Assembly: GCF_900112105.1 (NCBI RefSeq)
Contig: NZ_FOKV01000004.1
Location: forward strand, 124,001 to 188,000
Length of the DNA: 64,000 bases
Source: Zunongwangia mangrovi
GTDB taxonomy: Bacteria; Bacteroidota; Bacteroidia; Flavobacteriales; Flavobacteriaceae
Reading direction: 5' to 3'
The position numbers and the translations under genes are program-made. The notes below the pieces were generated by a model. That model did not search any database. It was not told the DNA's origin and was given only the letters and a program-made list of their open reading frames with translations. Below are positions 54,237-63,621 of the stretch, in pieces; position 1 is the stretch's first letter, and the number at the start of each line of letters is the position of its first letter.

Positions 54237-57050
54237 ATGACATTCAAAAAAATATTTGCTTTTTTGTGCTTTTTGGTAGTTTTTACGCTAAATGCACAAG
54301 AAGATAGTTCATTAAAAGTGAACTTCGAAAGTTTTACATTATCCAATGGTTTAACGGTAATTCTACACACAGATCATTCAGATCCTGTGGTGGCCGTAGC
54401 TTTAACTGCGCACGTAGGATCGGCCAGGGAGATCGAAAATCGTACTGGTTTTGCTCATCTATTTGAGCATTTATTATTCCTGGAATCTGAAAACCTGGGA
54501 AAAGGCGGACTCGATAAAATGAGTGCAAGAATTGGTGGTTCTGGTGCCAATGGTTCTACCAGTCACGATCGTACAAATTTCTTCCAAACCGTTCCTAAAG
54601 ATGCTCTGGAAAAAATGATCTGGGCTGAAGCTGATAAATTAGGATTCTTTATCAATACGGTAACCGAACCTGTTTTGGCCAAAGAAAAGCAGGTGGTGAA
54701 AAATGAAAAACGCCAGAGTTACGATAATCGACCTTACGGGCATACCATGTATGTAATCGATAAAAATCTATATCCAAAAGATCATCCTTACAACTGGCAG
54801 GTAATTGGTAGTTTAGAAGATTTGCAAAATGCGACGCTTCAGGATGTAAAAGATTTCTATAACAAATGGTATGTTCCTAACAACGTGATCTTAACGATTG
54901 CCGGAGATTTTGATAAAGAACAGGCAAAACAATGGGTTCATAAATATTTTGATGAAATCCCTTCCGAAGAAAAAATAGAAAGACAGGAAAAGCAACTGGT
55001 AAGCCTGGAAGAAACCAAAAAACTGTATTACGAGGATAATTTTGCTCGTTTACCAGAATTAACTTTGGCCTGGCCTAGTGTATATTCTTTTCACGAAGAT
55101 TTGTATGCCCTTTCTATTCTTGCTGAATATCTAAGCAGCGGAAAAACCGCTCCGCTTTATAAAAATTTGGTCGAAGAAAAAGAGTTAACAGGATCGGTCA
55201 GAATGTATAATTACACCTCTGAACTTGCTGGAAAACTCCTACTTCAGGTTAGAGCATACGATGGAAAAGATTTGGATAGTGTTGCCGCAGCTATCGATGA
55301 AACTTTTGCTGAATTCGCTAAAAATGGAATTTCAGAAAAAGATCTTAAGCGTATAAAAGCCGGGCAGGAAACCAGCTTTTATAATAGTATTAGCAGCGTT
55401 CTTGGAAAAGGCTTTCAATTAGCCCAATATCAGATTTTCGCTAACGATCCTAACTTTATCAATAAAGAAATGGATAAGCTTTTGGCAGTGACCAAAGAAG
55501 ATGTAATGCGAGTTTTTAATAAATACATCAAAGATCAAAATTACGTAGCGACGAGTTTTGTTCCTAAAGGTGAAATTGAATTATCTTTAGAAAATTCTGA
55601 ACCTGCTGAAGTTGAAGAAGAAAAAATCGTTGAAGGTGCTGAAGAAGATTTTGATGCCTCGCAACAAGCCGATTACGAAAAAACGCCTTCCAGCTTTGAT
55701 AGAAGTGTAGAACCACCTTATGCTGCTACGCCAGAACTTACAACTCCTGAAGTTTGGAAAGATTTTATGCCTTCTGGAATGCAGGTATACGGAATTACGA
55801 ACAGTGAAGTTCCTTTGGTAAAATTCGAATTTCAGATGGATGGTGGATTACTTTTGGAAGACCCAAACAAAACGGGAGTTTCTAATTTACTGGCAGAAAT
55901 TTTAGGAGAAGGAACCGCAAATAAAACTCCAGAGGAATTAGAAGAAACTATCGCTCTACTGGGGGCAAATATTAGAATCAATTCTAGTAAAACTCAAATT
56001 AGTGTTTCTGGAAGTACTTTAGCTAAGAATTTTGAAAAGACCATCGCTCTGGTTGAGGAAATACTTTTACAACCTAGATGGGACGAAGATGAATTTAAAC
56101 TAGCAAAACAAAAAGTACTTAGCCAGCTGGAAGAAGAAAAAGCAAATCCTAATGTGATCGCAAATCTTGAGTTTCAAAAGCTAATTTACGGGGAAAGAAG
56201 CTTACTTTCTAAAAACACTTTAGGCACAAAGTCTAGCGTTGAAGCAATTAGTCTTCAGGATCTAAAAAACTATTACGAAGAGAATTTAACACCACAACGC
56301 ACAAAGTTCCTGGTGGTTGGTGCTCTAAATAAAGAAAATGCTACAGATGCTTTAAAATCACTTTCAGCAAACTGGCCAGCAAAGAATGTCCAACTTCCTA
56401 AAATTTCAGAACCTCAACTTCCGCAGAAATCTAAGGTTTATTTTTATGATGTTCCGGGAGCTAAACAATCTGTTTTTAGATTTGGAGCTCCAGCAATGGC
56501 AGCAACTAACAAAGATTTCTATCCTGCTGAAGTAATGAATTACCGCTTGGGTGGTGGTAGTTTTGCTTCACAGCTTACGCAACAACTACGTGAAGGGAAA
56601 GGTTATACTTACGGAATTAGATCTGGATTTTTTGGAGATCAGTATGTTGGGCCGTTCATGATTTCAACTGGAGTAAGAACCAATATCACAGACGATGCTG
56701 CCAAGTTAGTACAGGAGATATTGCAGGATTATTCAGAGAATTTTAATCAGCACGACCTTGATGTAACCAAAAGTTACATGATTAAAAGTAATATGCGAAA
56801 GTTTGAAACATTAGACGCAAAACTTAATATGCTAAGCGAAATAAGCAATTACGATCGTGATTACGATTATATAAAACAACAGGAAAAATTGGTGAACGAT
56901 TTAGACATTCTTGACATTCAGGATCTGGCCAAAAAATACATTAATCCAAACCGGATGTATTATCTAATTGTTGGTGATGCTGAAACACAGCTTGAGAAAC
57001 TAAAAGAACTTGGTTACGGGGAACCTGTTCTTCTAAACCCGGAAGAATAA
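54237..57050 (+). CDS. M16 family (insulinase-like) zinc peptidase, two domains
   Basis: A 937-aa exported protease. Signal peptide of 20 residues (FKKIFAFLCFLVVFTLNAQ). The first M16 half has the inverted zinc motif HLFEH at residues 74-78 (GFAHLFEHLLF) and a distal Glu in KNEKRQSYD; the second half (about 500-930) lacks the metal site and has GGGSFASQLTQQLREGKGYTYGIRSG, the typical inactive partner. These form a closed chamber that degrades peptides. 43 nt separates it from the preceding barrel-like gene. The gene ends before a terminator at 57073. Confidence 0.95.
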   Translation: MTFKKIFAFLCFLVVFTLNAQEDSSLKVNFESFTLSNGLTVILHTDHSDPVVAVALTAHVGSAREIENRTGFAHLFEHLLFLESENLGKGGLDKMSARIGGSGANGSTSHDRTNFFQTVPKDALEKMIWAEADKLGFFINTVTEPVLAKEKQVVKNEKRQSYDNRPYGHTMYVIDKNLYPKDHPYNWQVIGSLEDLQNATLQDVKDFYNKWYVPNNVILTIAGDFDKEQAKQWVHKYFDEIPSEEKIERQEKQLVSLEETKKLYYEDNFARLPELTLAWPSVYSFHEDLYALSILAEYLSSGKTAPLYKNLVEEKELTGSVRMYNYTSELAGKLLLQVRAYDGKDLDSVAAAIDETFAEFAKNGISEKDLKRIKAGQETSFYNSISSVLGKGFQLAQYQIFANDPNFINKEMDKLLAVTKEDVMRVFNKYIKDQNYVATSFVPKGEIELSLENSEPAEVEEEKIVEGAEEDFDASQQADYEKTPSSFDRSVEPPYAATPELTTPEVWKDFMPSGMQVYGITNSEVPLVKFEFQMDGGLLLEDPNKTGVSNLLAEILGEGTANKTPEELEETIALLGANIRINSSKTQISVSGSTLAKNFEKTIALVEEILLQPRWDEDEFKLAKQKVLSQLEEEKANPNVIANLEFQKLIYGERSLLSKNTLGTKSSVEAISLQDLKNYYEENLTPQRTKFLVVGALNKENATDALKSLSANWPAKNVQLPKISEPQLPQKSKVYFYDVPGAKQSVFRFGAPAMAATNKDFYPAEVMNYRLGGGSFASQLTQQLREGKGYTYGIRSGFFGDQYVGPFMISTGVRTNITDDAAKLVQEILQDYSENFNQHDLDVTKSYMIKSNMRKFETLDAKLNMLSEISNYDRDYDYIKQQEKLVNDLDILDIQDLAKKYINPNRMYYLIVGDAETQLEKLKELGYGEPVLLNPEE

Positions 57051-57072
57051 TTACCAAGATTATAAAAAAATG

Positions 57073-57109
57073 AAGCCCGATTTTCAGATAAAAAATCGGG
57101 CTTTTTTTA
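57073..57109. terminator. Bidirectional intrinsic terminator
   Basis: AAGCCCGATTTT / AAAATCGGGCTT stem followed by a T-run, between convergent M16 and GH2 genes. Confidence 0.87.
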
Positions 57110-57126
57110 TGCTATTTTAAGCTTAA

Positions 57127-58977
57127 TTATTTGTCTTCAAATTCCTTCTCTTTCTTATCGTAGTATTCTTTCAGCGTATAAAAAGCTTTCTTTTTATTGC
57201 CTTTATCATCAATTAAACCTTTACGGTTCCAACCTTCCTGATATTTAGGATTATTACGTTTTGGAGATCTAAAATCTACCAGAATCCAAGGTGCGATTCC
57301 CATATAATTATCTGGCATATTTTCCATCATTTTTAGTGTTTCTTCAAAATACCATTCCTGGAATTCTTCACTCCAGCGAGTTTCTTTATCGGCATGAAAT
57401 CCACCTTTAGATCCCGCACCGGTTTCACTAAAAAATAGCGGTTTATTGTACGCCGTTTCCCATTTCGATTTCACTTTAGCATGAGGCAAATCACCATACC
57501 AGCCCAAATATTCGTTTACAGAAACAATATCTGTATACTCTCCCAGTGGATCGTCGATATAGTTTGTTCCGCGGTTATAACCAACTTCTAAAGCAGCAGA
57601 AATCATTCTTGTATCATCTTTCTCTTTAGCGTGCATCACCAGATTTTTCATAAACTCGGTTCTGGCTTCGCTAACCGGAGTTTCATTTCCTACAGACCAA
57701 ATCACCACTGAAGCTTTATTTTGATCTCTAATAATCATTTCATCTAACTGCTTCTTCGCTTTTTCTAGAACGGCATCGCTTTTAAAGTTGATCGTCCAGT
57801 ACACCGGAATTTCACTCCACACTAAAATTCCTAAAGAATCTGCTGCACGTGTCATATATTCGTTATGCGGATAATGCGCCAAGCGAACCATATTTGCATT
57901 TAGCTCTTTCGCCCAACCTAAAAGTTTATGAGCATCGGCAGTGTTTGTAGCTCTGCGGACTTCAGGAGCAATTTCTTCGTGAATACAAATTCCGCGCATA
58001 AAGATCTTTTCACCATTCAGCAATACATCTTTTCCTGAAACTTCTACTTTTCTAAAGCCTATTTTATCAGTTAAGGTGTTTTCATTCAGAGTAAACTTCA
58101 CCTCATAAAGCTTCGGATTTTTAGGCGACCATAATTCAAGTTTCTTTGCATCGAAATTAAAAGAAGCTTCAGAACCGTTAATATCAACTTTCTCTTTAAG
58201 ACCAATTTCAGGAATTTCGATAGTGATTTTTTCTTCGGAAGCTGAATTCAGTTTAAAGTGACCTGAAATTTTATATTTCTTACGCTTCTTTGCTTTTTCT
58301 ATATCCTGAGACTGCTCTAAATGCAAAGCATACTGCTGAATAAAATTTTGTGGTGTAATCACCAATTTCACATCACGAGTAATTCCGCCGTAATTCCACC
58401 AATCGGTATTTAAGGTTGGAACTTCATCTGCATGACGCTTATTATCTACTTTTACCACAAGAAAATTTCCTTTATCCTGAAGCATCTCTTGCGGAATTTC
58501 AAAATTAAAAGGCGTAAATCCACCTTTATGCATTCCTAGTTTTTTCCCATTTAGATAAACATGCGCCTCATAATTTACCGCACCGAAGTATAAAAAAAGA
58601 CGTTCATTTTCCTCTAATTTCGGCTTATCAAAATCCCTTTGATACCAAACTGTCCCTTCGTAATATTTAAAAATATCGTCCTGAGAATTCCAATCTCCAG
58701 GAACCTGAATTGTATAATCTTCACTATAACCATGTTCCTTTCTATCGGTTTTACCATGTGGCTCTGGATTGTTCCAATAAGCTTCAGGATCTTTTTCTCC
58801 CTTCTCGGTATATCGATAATTATAAAAACCAGTTTCATAAGGATCGATAATATAGTGCCAAGTGCCGTTAAGCGAAACCTGTTTACGATTATGTGTGTTT
58901 ACGATTAAATTTTCCTGGGCGAATGCCGAGGCAGAAAGCAATACTAAAAGAATAGCAATAATTTTTTTGAATATCAT
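57127..58977 (-). CDS. Glycoside hydrolase family 2 protein (beta-glucuronidase/galactosidase type)
   Basis: A 616-aa exported enzyme (signal peptide IIAILLVLLSASAFAQ). The GH2 order is clear: sugar-binding N domain (VPGDWNSQDDIFKYYEGTVWY, YEAHVYLNGKKLGMHKGGFT), an immunoglobulin-like domain, and a TIM barrel with acid/base Glu in VVIWSVGNETPV and nucleophile Glu in LFFSETGAGS. The N-terminal YYEGTVWYQR and WYGDLP segments fit beta-glucuronidase-type enzymes; the substrate is not proven. It probably acts on polysaccharide fragments in the periplasm. Upstream is an AT-rich gap. Confidence 0.92.
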   Translation of the reverse strand: MIFKKIIAILLVLLSASAFAQENLIVNTHNRKQVSLNGTWHYIIDPYETGFYNYRYTEKGEKDPEAYWNNPEPHGKTDRKEHGYSEDYTIQVPGDWNSQDDIFKYYEGTVWYQRDFDKPKLEENERLFLYFGAVNYEAHVYLNGKKLGMHKGGFTPFNFEIPQEMLQDKGNFLVVKVDNKRHADEVPTLNTDWWNYGGITRDVKLVITPQNFIQQYALHLEQSQDIEKAKKRKKYKISGHFKLNSASEEKITIEIPEIGLKEKVDINGSEASFNFDAKKLELWSPKNPKLYEVKFTLNENTLTDKIGFRKVEVSGKDVLLNGEKIFMRGICIHEEIAPEVRRATNTADAHKLLGWAKELNANMVRLAHYPHNEYMTRAADSLGILVWSEIPVYWTINFKSDAVLEKAKKQLDEMIIRDQNKASVVIWSVGNETPVSEARTEFMKNLVMHAKEKDDTRMISAALEVGYNRGTNYIDDPLGEYTDIVSVNEYLGWYGDLPHAKVKSKWETAYNKPLFFSETGAGSKGGFHADKETRWSEEFQEWYFEETLKMMENMPDNYMGIAPWILVDFRSPKRNNPKYQEGWNRKGLIDDKGNKKKAFYTLKEYYDKKEKEFEDK

Positions 58978-59182
58978 TTAAGACAGAATTTGATTAAAAT
59001 GTTTCAGGCCGAAGAAACTCAACCTGAATTATAAATGTAAAATTTACATTTACTAATATAAAAAAATTATGCCATTTTGAATCGATATCTAATAAAGCTA
59101 TTTAAAAACTATTAATGAAAATATCGAATATCGATAAAGCTAATATTTGAAGATTCTGACTCTATTTTTTTAATCTGAAACA
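58978..59182. other. AT-rich gap before the REP-like element
   Basis: A TACATTTA sequence (one base from a -7 box) on the minus strand around 59041 may belong to the GH2 promoter. No other signal seen. Confidence 0.3.
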
Positions 59183-59280
59183 AGTAAACTACCTCGGGGC
59201 AAGCCAACGAGGCATTAGTTGGAAACAAATTTTTAATTTCGAAACAAGCCTCAGGGTATTATACCCTTTGGCAGCGGCAA
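59183..59280. repeat. REP-like dispersed palindromic element (copy 2)
   Basis: Begins AGTAAACTACCTCGGGGCAA and continues to CGAGGCATT, matching the 31073 copy over about 32 bp with few differences. Further on GAAACAAGCCTCAGGG is followed by the palindrome AGGGTATTATACCCT, resembling the second unit of copy 1. No coding potential. Confidence 0.6.
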
Positions 59281-59282
59281 TA

Positions 59283-59321
59283 AAAAAGCCTCCTACTAAT
59301 TTCTCAGTAGGAGGCTTTTTT
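59283..59321 (-). terminator. Intrinsic terminator
   Basis: AAAAAAGCCTCCTACT / AGTAGGAGGCTTTTTT 16-bp stem, 8-nt loop, just past the stop of the 59340-60002 gene. Confidence 0.9.
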
Positions 59322-59339
59322 ATTTAGGTTAAGATCTTC

Positions 59340-60002
59340 TTACGAACAAACTTTCGCTAAAGCATCGGCGATCTTGTCTTCACCTTTGCTCATTTCGATT
59401 ACCTTTCCGTAGGTTTTTGGATCTTTTAGTACGGCTAGAACGGTTTCTGCAACTGCCTGACGTGGAATTTCAGATCCTACTTCGGCCGGGTTTTCGGTCA
59501 TTAAAACCTTTCCGGCTTCATCGTCATCGGTTAAAAGAACGGGACGTAAAATCGTATAATCTAACGAACTTCTTTTCAGCTCGAGATCGGCATAGTGTTT
59601 TGCGGTGTAATAGGGTTTCATTCCGTCTACTTTTCCCCAGTACGAACGATCGTCACTATGCGAAGCGCCTACCATTACAAAACGTTTTACGCCGTGTTTT
59701 TCAGCCTGATTAATCGACTTGATCGCGCCATCTAAATCAATTTCCATTGTTTTATCGTGACCGGTTTTTCCGCCAGATCCTGCCGTAAATACCACAGCAT
59801 CGTAATTTTTAATCACCTCGCCTATAGCTTCAGGCGTATTTTCTAAACTTTCTACCACCGTACCAACGCCCATTTCTTCAAAAAGTGGCTTTTGCTCCTC
59901 TTTTCTAATGAACGCCGTAGGTTCAACATCTTCTGCAGCACTCATCGCTTTGGAAATTCGTTGTCCAACTTTTCCGTGTGCTCCAATAATTAAAACTTTC
60001 AT
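59340..60002 (-). CDS. NAD(P)-binding atypical SDR (YwnB/NmrA-like)
   Basis: A 220-aa cytoplasmic protein with the Rossmann start MKVLIIGAHGKVGQRI, the DYDAVVFTAGSGGKTGHD segment, HGVKRFVMVGAS, YYTAKHYADLELKRS in place of the usual YxxxK (Tyr and Lys present), and YTILRPVLLTDD. This is the atypical SDR group of NAD(P)-dependent regulators or reductases; substrate unknown. It is the last gene of an apparent same-strand run, about 67 nt downstream of the Bcr/CflA gene. Confidence 0.87.
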   Translation of the reverse strand: MKVLIIGAHGKVGQRISKAMSAAEDVEPTAFIRKEEQKPLFEEMGVGTVVESLENTPEAIGEVIKNYDAVVFTAGSGGKTGHDKTMEIDLDGAIKSINQAEKHGVKRFVMVGASHSDDRSYWGKVDGMKPYYTAKHYADLELKRSSLDYTILRPVLLTDDDEAGKVLMTENPAEVGSEIPRQAVAETVLAVLKDPKTYGKVIEMSKGEDKIADALAKVCS

Positions 60003-60069
60003 ATCAATTTTTCTTTTTCGTTTATTTTCAAGTTAATTTTTCTTTCAGAGAATCTGTTTTAAAATTCTA

Positions 60070-61287
60070 TTAAACTTTGCTGCCTTTTAGGTTACTTCTT
60101 GCAAAAATCACTGCTGCGGAAGCGGTTGCGAAAAAAGCCATGATGTAAGCCATCGTAACCGGCGAACCATTATCTTCTCCAAACAAAGCCAGCAAAACTG
60201 AAGATAACACGCCACTCCCATATTGAAAGGCTCCTAAAAGCGCAGCGGCGGCTCCCAACATTTCCGGAGCTTTATCAAGTGCGGCGGCATTGGTACAAGC
60301 AGCGATTATGCCGTTCATCGAAAAGAAAAAGAATACCGTGCCTATCACAGCGTAAATTCCGCCAATCTCAAATTTCACCAATAACGCTAAAGCGATTCCC
60401 GCCAGCATTGCTACCGAAGTTGCGATCTTCAACAAATTATCCAGCGAATATTTTCGCACCCAAATTCTGTTAGCGATACTAAAGCCCATAAGACCTAAAA
60501 TGTTGATCGCAAATAACCAACCATAATATTCCGGCTCGACATTAAAATACGTGATATACACCGCCGGCGAACCCGTAACGAAAGCGTAAACACCCATATA
60601 GAAAAAGGTCACGCAAAGCGTATACACCATAAAATCTGAATTCTTAAAAAGTCGGCCGTATTTTTTAAAGGTTTCCAGCAACGAAGTTTTGGCTTGTTTT
60701 TCTGGCGGAAGGGTTTCCGGCAAACGCTGAATCGCAATAAACATCACCGCGCCAAATGCTGCCAATACCCAAAAAACCACCGGCCAGGTACTGAATTTTA
60801 TAATTTGACCTCCCAATAACGGACCAGCAATCGGCGCGATCGCCATCACCACCATTAAAGTTGAAAGCATCTCGGCTGCCTGCGTTCGATCGTAACGATC
60901 ACGAATCATCGCTCGCGACAACATTGGCCCTACGCAAGCACCAAAAGCCTGCACCACCCGAGCCGTAACGATCTGAAAAATAGTTTCTGAAAACGCACAA
61001 CCTATCGAACCGATAATAAATAAAATGAGTCCGATTCTCAACGGCTTTTTTCTCCCGATTCGGTCGCTTATAGGTCCCCAAATGATCTGTGCCAATGCAA
61101 AACCGATCAAGAATCCGGAAATGGTTAATTCTACGTCGCCTTGCAAATCTTTATGCATTTGCGGCATTGCCGGTAAATAGATATCGGTAGAAAGTGATGT
61201 GAACGCCATTAATGCGCCTAAAACGCTTATAAAATAAAGTTTTCCTACTTCGTTGGTATCGTTTGCTATTGTTGAAGTGTTTTTCAT
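60070..61287 (-). CDS. Bcr/CflA family multidrug efflux MFS transporter
   Basis: A 405-aa protein with about 12 membrane helices. The first helix (ISVLGALMAFTSLSTDIYLPAMP) and QIIWGPISDRIGRKKPLRIGL match Bcr/CflA proton-driven drug exporters (bicyclomycin, chloramphenicol, sulfonamide); actual substrates are unknown. The motif RVVQAFGACVGPMLSRAMIRD is also characteristic. Precedes the SDR 22 nt away; the codon usage here is noticeably richer in G and C than that of the genes before 59 kb. Confidence 0.93.
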   Translation of the reverse strand: MKNTSTIANDTNEVGKLYFISVLGALMAFTSLSTDIYLPAMPQMHKDLQGDVELTISGFLIGFALAQIIWGPISDRIGRKKPLRIGLILFIIGSIGCAFSETIFQIVTARVVQAFGACVGPMLSRAMIRDRYDRTQAAEMLSTLMVVMAIAPIAGPLLGGQIIKFSTWPVVFWVLAAFGAVMFIAIQRLPETLPPEKQAKTSLLETFKKYGRLFKNSDFMVYTLCVTFFYMGVYAFVTGSPAVYITYFNVEPEYYGWLFAINILGLMGFSIANRIWVRKYSLDNLLKIATSVAMLAGIALALLVKFEIGGIYAVIGTVFFFFSMNGIIAACTNAAALDKAPEMLGAAAALLGAFQYGSGVLSSVLLALFGEDNGSPVTMAYIMAFFATASAAVIFARSNLKGSKV

Positions 61288-61309
61288 TTAGGGGTTTAAA
61301 ATGCTGTTT

Positions 61310-62035
61310 TTATATTGTTTTGCTCAATTCGACTCCGCTTTGGTTTTTGCAAATAGCAATTAATTGTTGCTGAAAGTCGGTATTCGTGATTTCTGAATGT
61401 GGTTTTTGTTGTTGCTGATGGAAAAAATACTTCCCGGAAACTTTTGCAGCATCTTCTTCGCTCGTTGCTAACCAAAGTTGTGTTTCGTATCCTTTTTGCA
61501 AATCATCGGGAGCAGATTGTCCTCCCATTTTTGTAGGAACCCAACCGGGATCTACCGCATTTACATAAGTTTCAGGATAAATTTTGGCAACATAATCCAT
61601 TAAAAGTGTGAGCAAAAACTTAGAATCTGAATAGCTGATATTCGCTATTTCAGCTTCATTTTTCAGCATTCTTCCGCTTTTATGCATACTTGAACTCAAA
61701 TAAATCAACCGATTTGGAGTTTCAATTCCCGCAGTTAAAACATAAGGTGCCAAGACATTTATGTTGAAAAGTTCTCCGGAAGAAATTCCTGCATTATGAA
61801 TGATCGCATCAAACCTTCCGAAGCTATTTACTTCTTTTGCCAACTGCTTCACCTCATCGATATTTGCTAAATCGGCGATCAAAACTGCTGAAGCATTGGG
61901 TAATTCTGCCTTTAGATCTTTCGCTCGCTGTTCATTTCTAGCGTGAACAAAAACCTCGTGATCTTGTGCTGCCAAAGCTTTTGCAGCGAGTAAACCTAAA
62001 CCGTCGCTGGATCCTGTAATAAATATTTTTGCCAT
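61310..62035 (-). CDS. Short-chain dehydrogenase (SDR)
   Basis: A 241-aa protein with the N-terminal cofactor motif ITGSSDGLGLLAAKAL, HNAGISSGELF (NAG), Ser in YLSSSMH, and SYSDSKFLLTLL. The catalytic Tyr of YxxxK is present as Tyr in SYSDSK with Lys four residues later, so the site is intact. The terminal helix is a basic stretch. Substrate unknown. It starts 22 nt upstream of the Bcr/CflA gene, consistent with an operon. Confidence 0.87.
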   Translation of the reverse strand: MAKIFITGSSDGLGLLAAKALAAQDHEVFVHARNEQRAKDLKAELPNASAVLIADLANIDEVKQLAKEVNSFGRFDAIIHNAGISSGELFNINVLAPYVLTAGIETPNRLIYLSSSMHKSGRMLKNEAEIANISYSDSKFLLTLLMDYVAKIYPETYVNAVDPGWVPTKMGGQSAPDDLQKGYETQLWLATSEEDAAKVSGKYFFHQQQQKPHSEITNTDFQQQLIAICKNQSGVELSKTI

Positions 62036-62379
62036 AATTTTAATTTATACAAACTTCAATCATTAGTACTTTTAACTAACCCCTTACTTTTTTTCATTGC
62101 CAAAAAAAGTAACAAAAAAGTCTAGGTTTATTTTTAATTCCTTGAATTGTAGAGAAAAAATTTCTGCCAGCGCTAGGAAAACCGCTGTGCTAATTCCTAG
62201 CTCCACATCCTACACTGAAATTTTTCCTAACAATTACTACTGAATTAAAAAGTAGACCAATTTCAAATGACAAATAAAAAGTACAAGAAGACAGCACAGG
62301 CGCAAAACCTAAAACTCGATCAAGAAAAACAAAAGAAGGAAATAAAACTGTTATTCCCTCCTTTTGAAGTTCAACCAAC
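62036..62379. other. Intergenic region with a strong inverted repeat
   Basis: 62084-62112 is a perfect 11-bp stem (TTACTTTTTTT / AAAAAAAGTAA) around loop CATTGCC. It lacks a trailing T-run on either strand, so it is not a clear terminator. A second, weaker inverted repeat CTAGGAA / TTCCTAG spans 62173-62200. Short frames here have no family signal. I suspect a dispersed flavobacterial repeat but cannot confirm it. Confidence 0.45.
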
Positions 62380-62886
62380 CTATTTTTCTTCTTTAAATGC
62401 TACTTCGTCTTGCCAAATCGCGCCGCCTTCTGCGATATTTGGTAGGATAACCAGGTGACTCATTACATTATTTTTTACCGCGCCGTGCCAATGTGAAACT
62501 CCGGGTGGGCATTTGATCACGTCGCCTTTTTTAATTTTTTCAAGCTCTTGTCCTTTGATTTGATGATAACCTTCTCCTTTGGTCACGACCAAAATTTCAC
62601 CCGCAGGATGAATATGCCAATAGGTTCTTGCGCCGGGTTCAAAAGCTTCGGTAACCAACATTATATCGTAGATCGAATCTTGCATTACGTGTGGTTTTAC
62701 CCAAACATTACCTGTATTATTTTCTGCGGAAGCTAAAGCGCCTTGCTGAATTTCTTCAACATTCACGGTCGACTGTTTTTTATTTTCTTCAGTTTGAGTT
62801 GTTGAGGTTTCCTGCTTACAGCTCATAAGAAACAGCATTAGCAATAAGCTGATATTGGTGATTTTGAAGGCATCTTTTTGAAACAT
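62380..62886 (-). CDS. Cupin domain lipoprotein
   Basis: The 168-aa product has a lipoprotein signal (ISLLLMLFLMSC, Cys-22), an acidic linker, and a cupin domain of about residues 75-160. Metal ligands fit the cupin pattern: ARTYWHIHPAGEILVVTKGEG (His, His, Glu) and VSHWHGAVKNN (His). PPGVSHWHG resembles quercetin-type or carboxymuconolactone-linked cupins. Substrate unknown. It lies 21 nt downstream of the acetyltransferase gene on the minus strand. Confidence 0.88.
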   Translation of the reverse strand: MFQKDAFKITNISLLLMLFLMSCKQETSTTQTEENKKQSTVNVEEIQQGALASAENNTGNVWVKPHVMQDSIYDIMLVTEAFEPGARTYWHIHPAGEILVVTKGEGYHQIKGQELEKIKKGDVIKCPPGVSHWHGAVKNNVMSHLVILPNIAEGGAIWQDEVAFKEEK

Positions 62887-62907
62887 AAAAAGCTGATTTT
62901 GGTTGAA

Positions 62908-63504
62908 TTAATCTTCTAATTTTTTCAATTCCTTTGCTGGAATTCCCCCGACTAATATTCGTGGTGGAACATCTTTGGTCACCACCGCTCCTGCAGCTAC
63001 AACCGAATGTTCACCGATAGTGACGCCTGGTAAAATATTTACGTTAGAACCGATCCACGCATTTCTCTTGATCGTCACTTTCCCAGGAACCAATGTTTTG
63101 CGCTCCTTCGGTGAAATAGGATGATTTTCTGAAGTGATACTCACTCGCGGACCGATCATTACTTCATCTTCAATTTCGATTCCGCCTAAGTCGAGCATCG
63201 AGCAATCGTGATTGATAAACACGCCTTTTCCTAATGAAATATTTTTGCCGTAATTGGTATAAAATGGCGGATAAACCGTGGTTGTTTCATCTAAATCCTT
63301 CCCGATCAATTCGCTAAATAGTGCTCTGCCTTTTTCAAGATTGTATTCTAGGTTGAAGTCTTTTAAAACTTTAAAAGCTTCGCTCGCAACTTCAGCCAAT
63401 CTCGGCATATCGGGATCGCTCATCGAAACACTTTGTTGATCTCTCAGGGTTTTGATGATTGCATCGCGATCTTCAGCAGACTTATGTTCTATGTTATTTT
63501 TCAT
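62908..63504 (-). CDS. Sugar O-acetyltransferase (LacA/Maa, hexapeptide family)
   Basis: A 198-aa left-handed beta-helix acetyltransferase. Features: PFYTNYGKNISLGKGVFINHDCSMLDLGG, then hexapeptide turns with the catalytic His in SENHPI, ending PGKVTIKRNAWIGSNVNILPGVTIGEHSVVAAGAVV and a PARELKK-type tail. It is close to maltose/galactoside O-acetyltransferases, which acetylate sugars for detoxification. It is followed by the cupin gene and preceded by a terminator at 63550. Confidence 0.92.
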   Translation of the reverse strand: MKNNIEHKSAEDRDAIIKTLRDQQSVSMSDPDMPRLAEVASEAFKVLKDFNLEYNLEKGRALFSELIGKDLDETTTVYPPFYTNYGKNISLGKGVFINHDCSMLDLGGIEIEDEVMIGPRVSITSENHPISPKERKTLVPGKVTIKRNAWIGSNVNILPGVTIGEHSVVAAGAVVTKDVPPRILVGGIPAKELKKLED

Positions 63505-63549
63505 TTTTCAGAAATTATCTATTTCAGCAGCTGAATAATTTTCAGCATA

Positions 63550-63596
63550 AAAAAACCTCTCCGTAATTCTATAAAATGAGCTCCGGAGAGGTTTTG
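63550..63596 (-). terminator. Intrinsic terminator
   Basis: AAAACCTCTCCG / CGGAGAGGTTTT 12-bp stem with a ~20-nt loop, downstream of the aldo/keto reductase gene on the minus strand. Confidence 0.8.
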
Positions 63597-63621
63597 TTTT
63601 AAAGTTTATTAAACTTCAATC

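Noticed and set aside
59417-59713. 98-codon frame antisense to the NmrA-like gene
   Set aside because: Antisense shadow of a well-supported Rossmann protein; Leu/Arg-rich with no signature.
62267-62458. 63-codon plus-strand frame across the cupin gene end
   Set aside because: Its second half is antisense to the cupin domain and the first half is Lys/Gln-rich low-complexity; no family signal.
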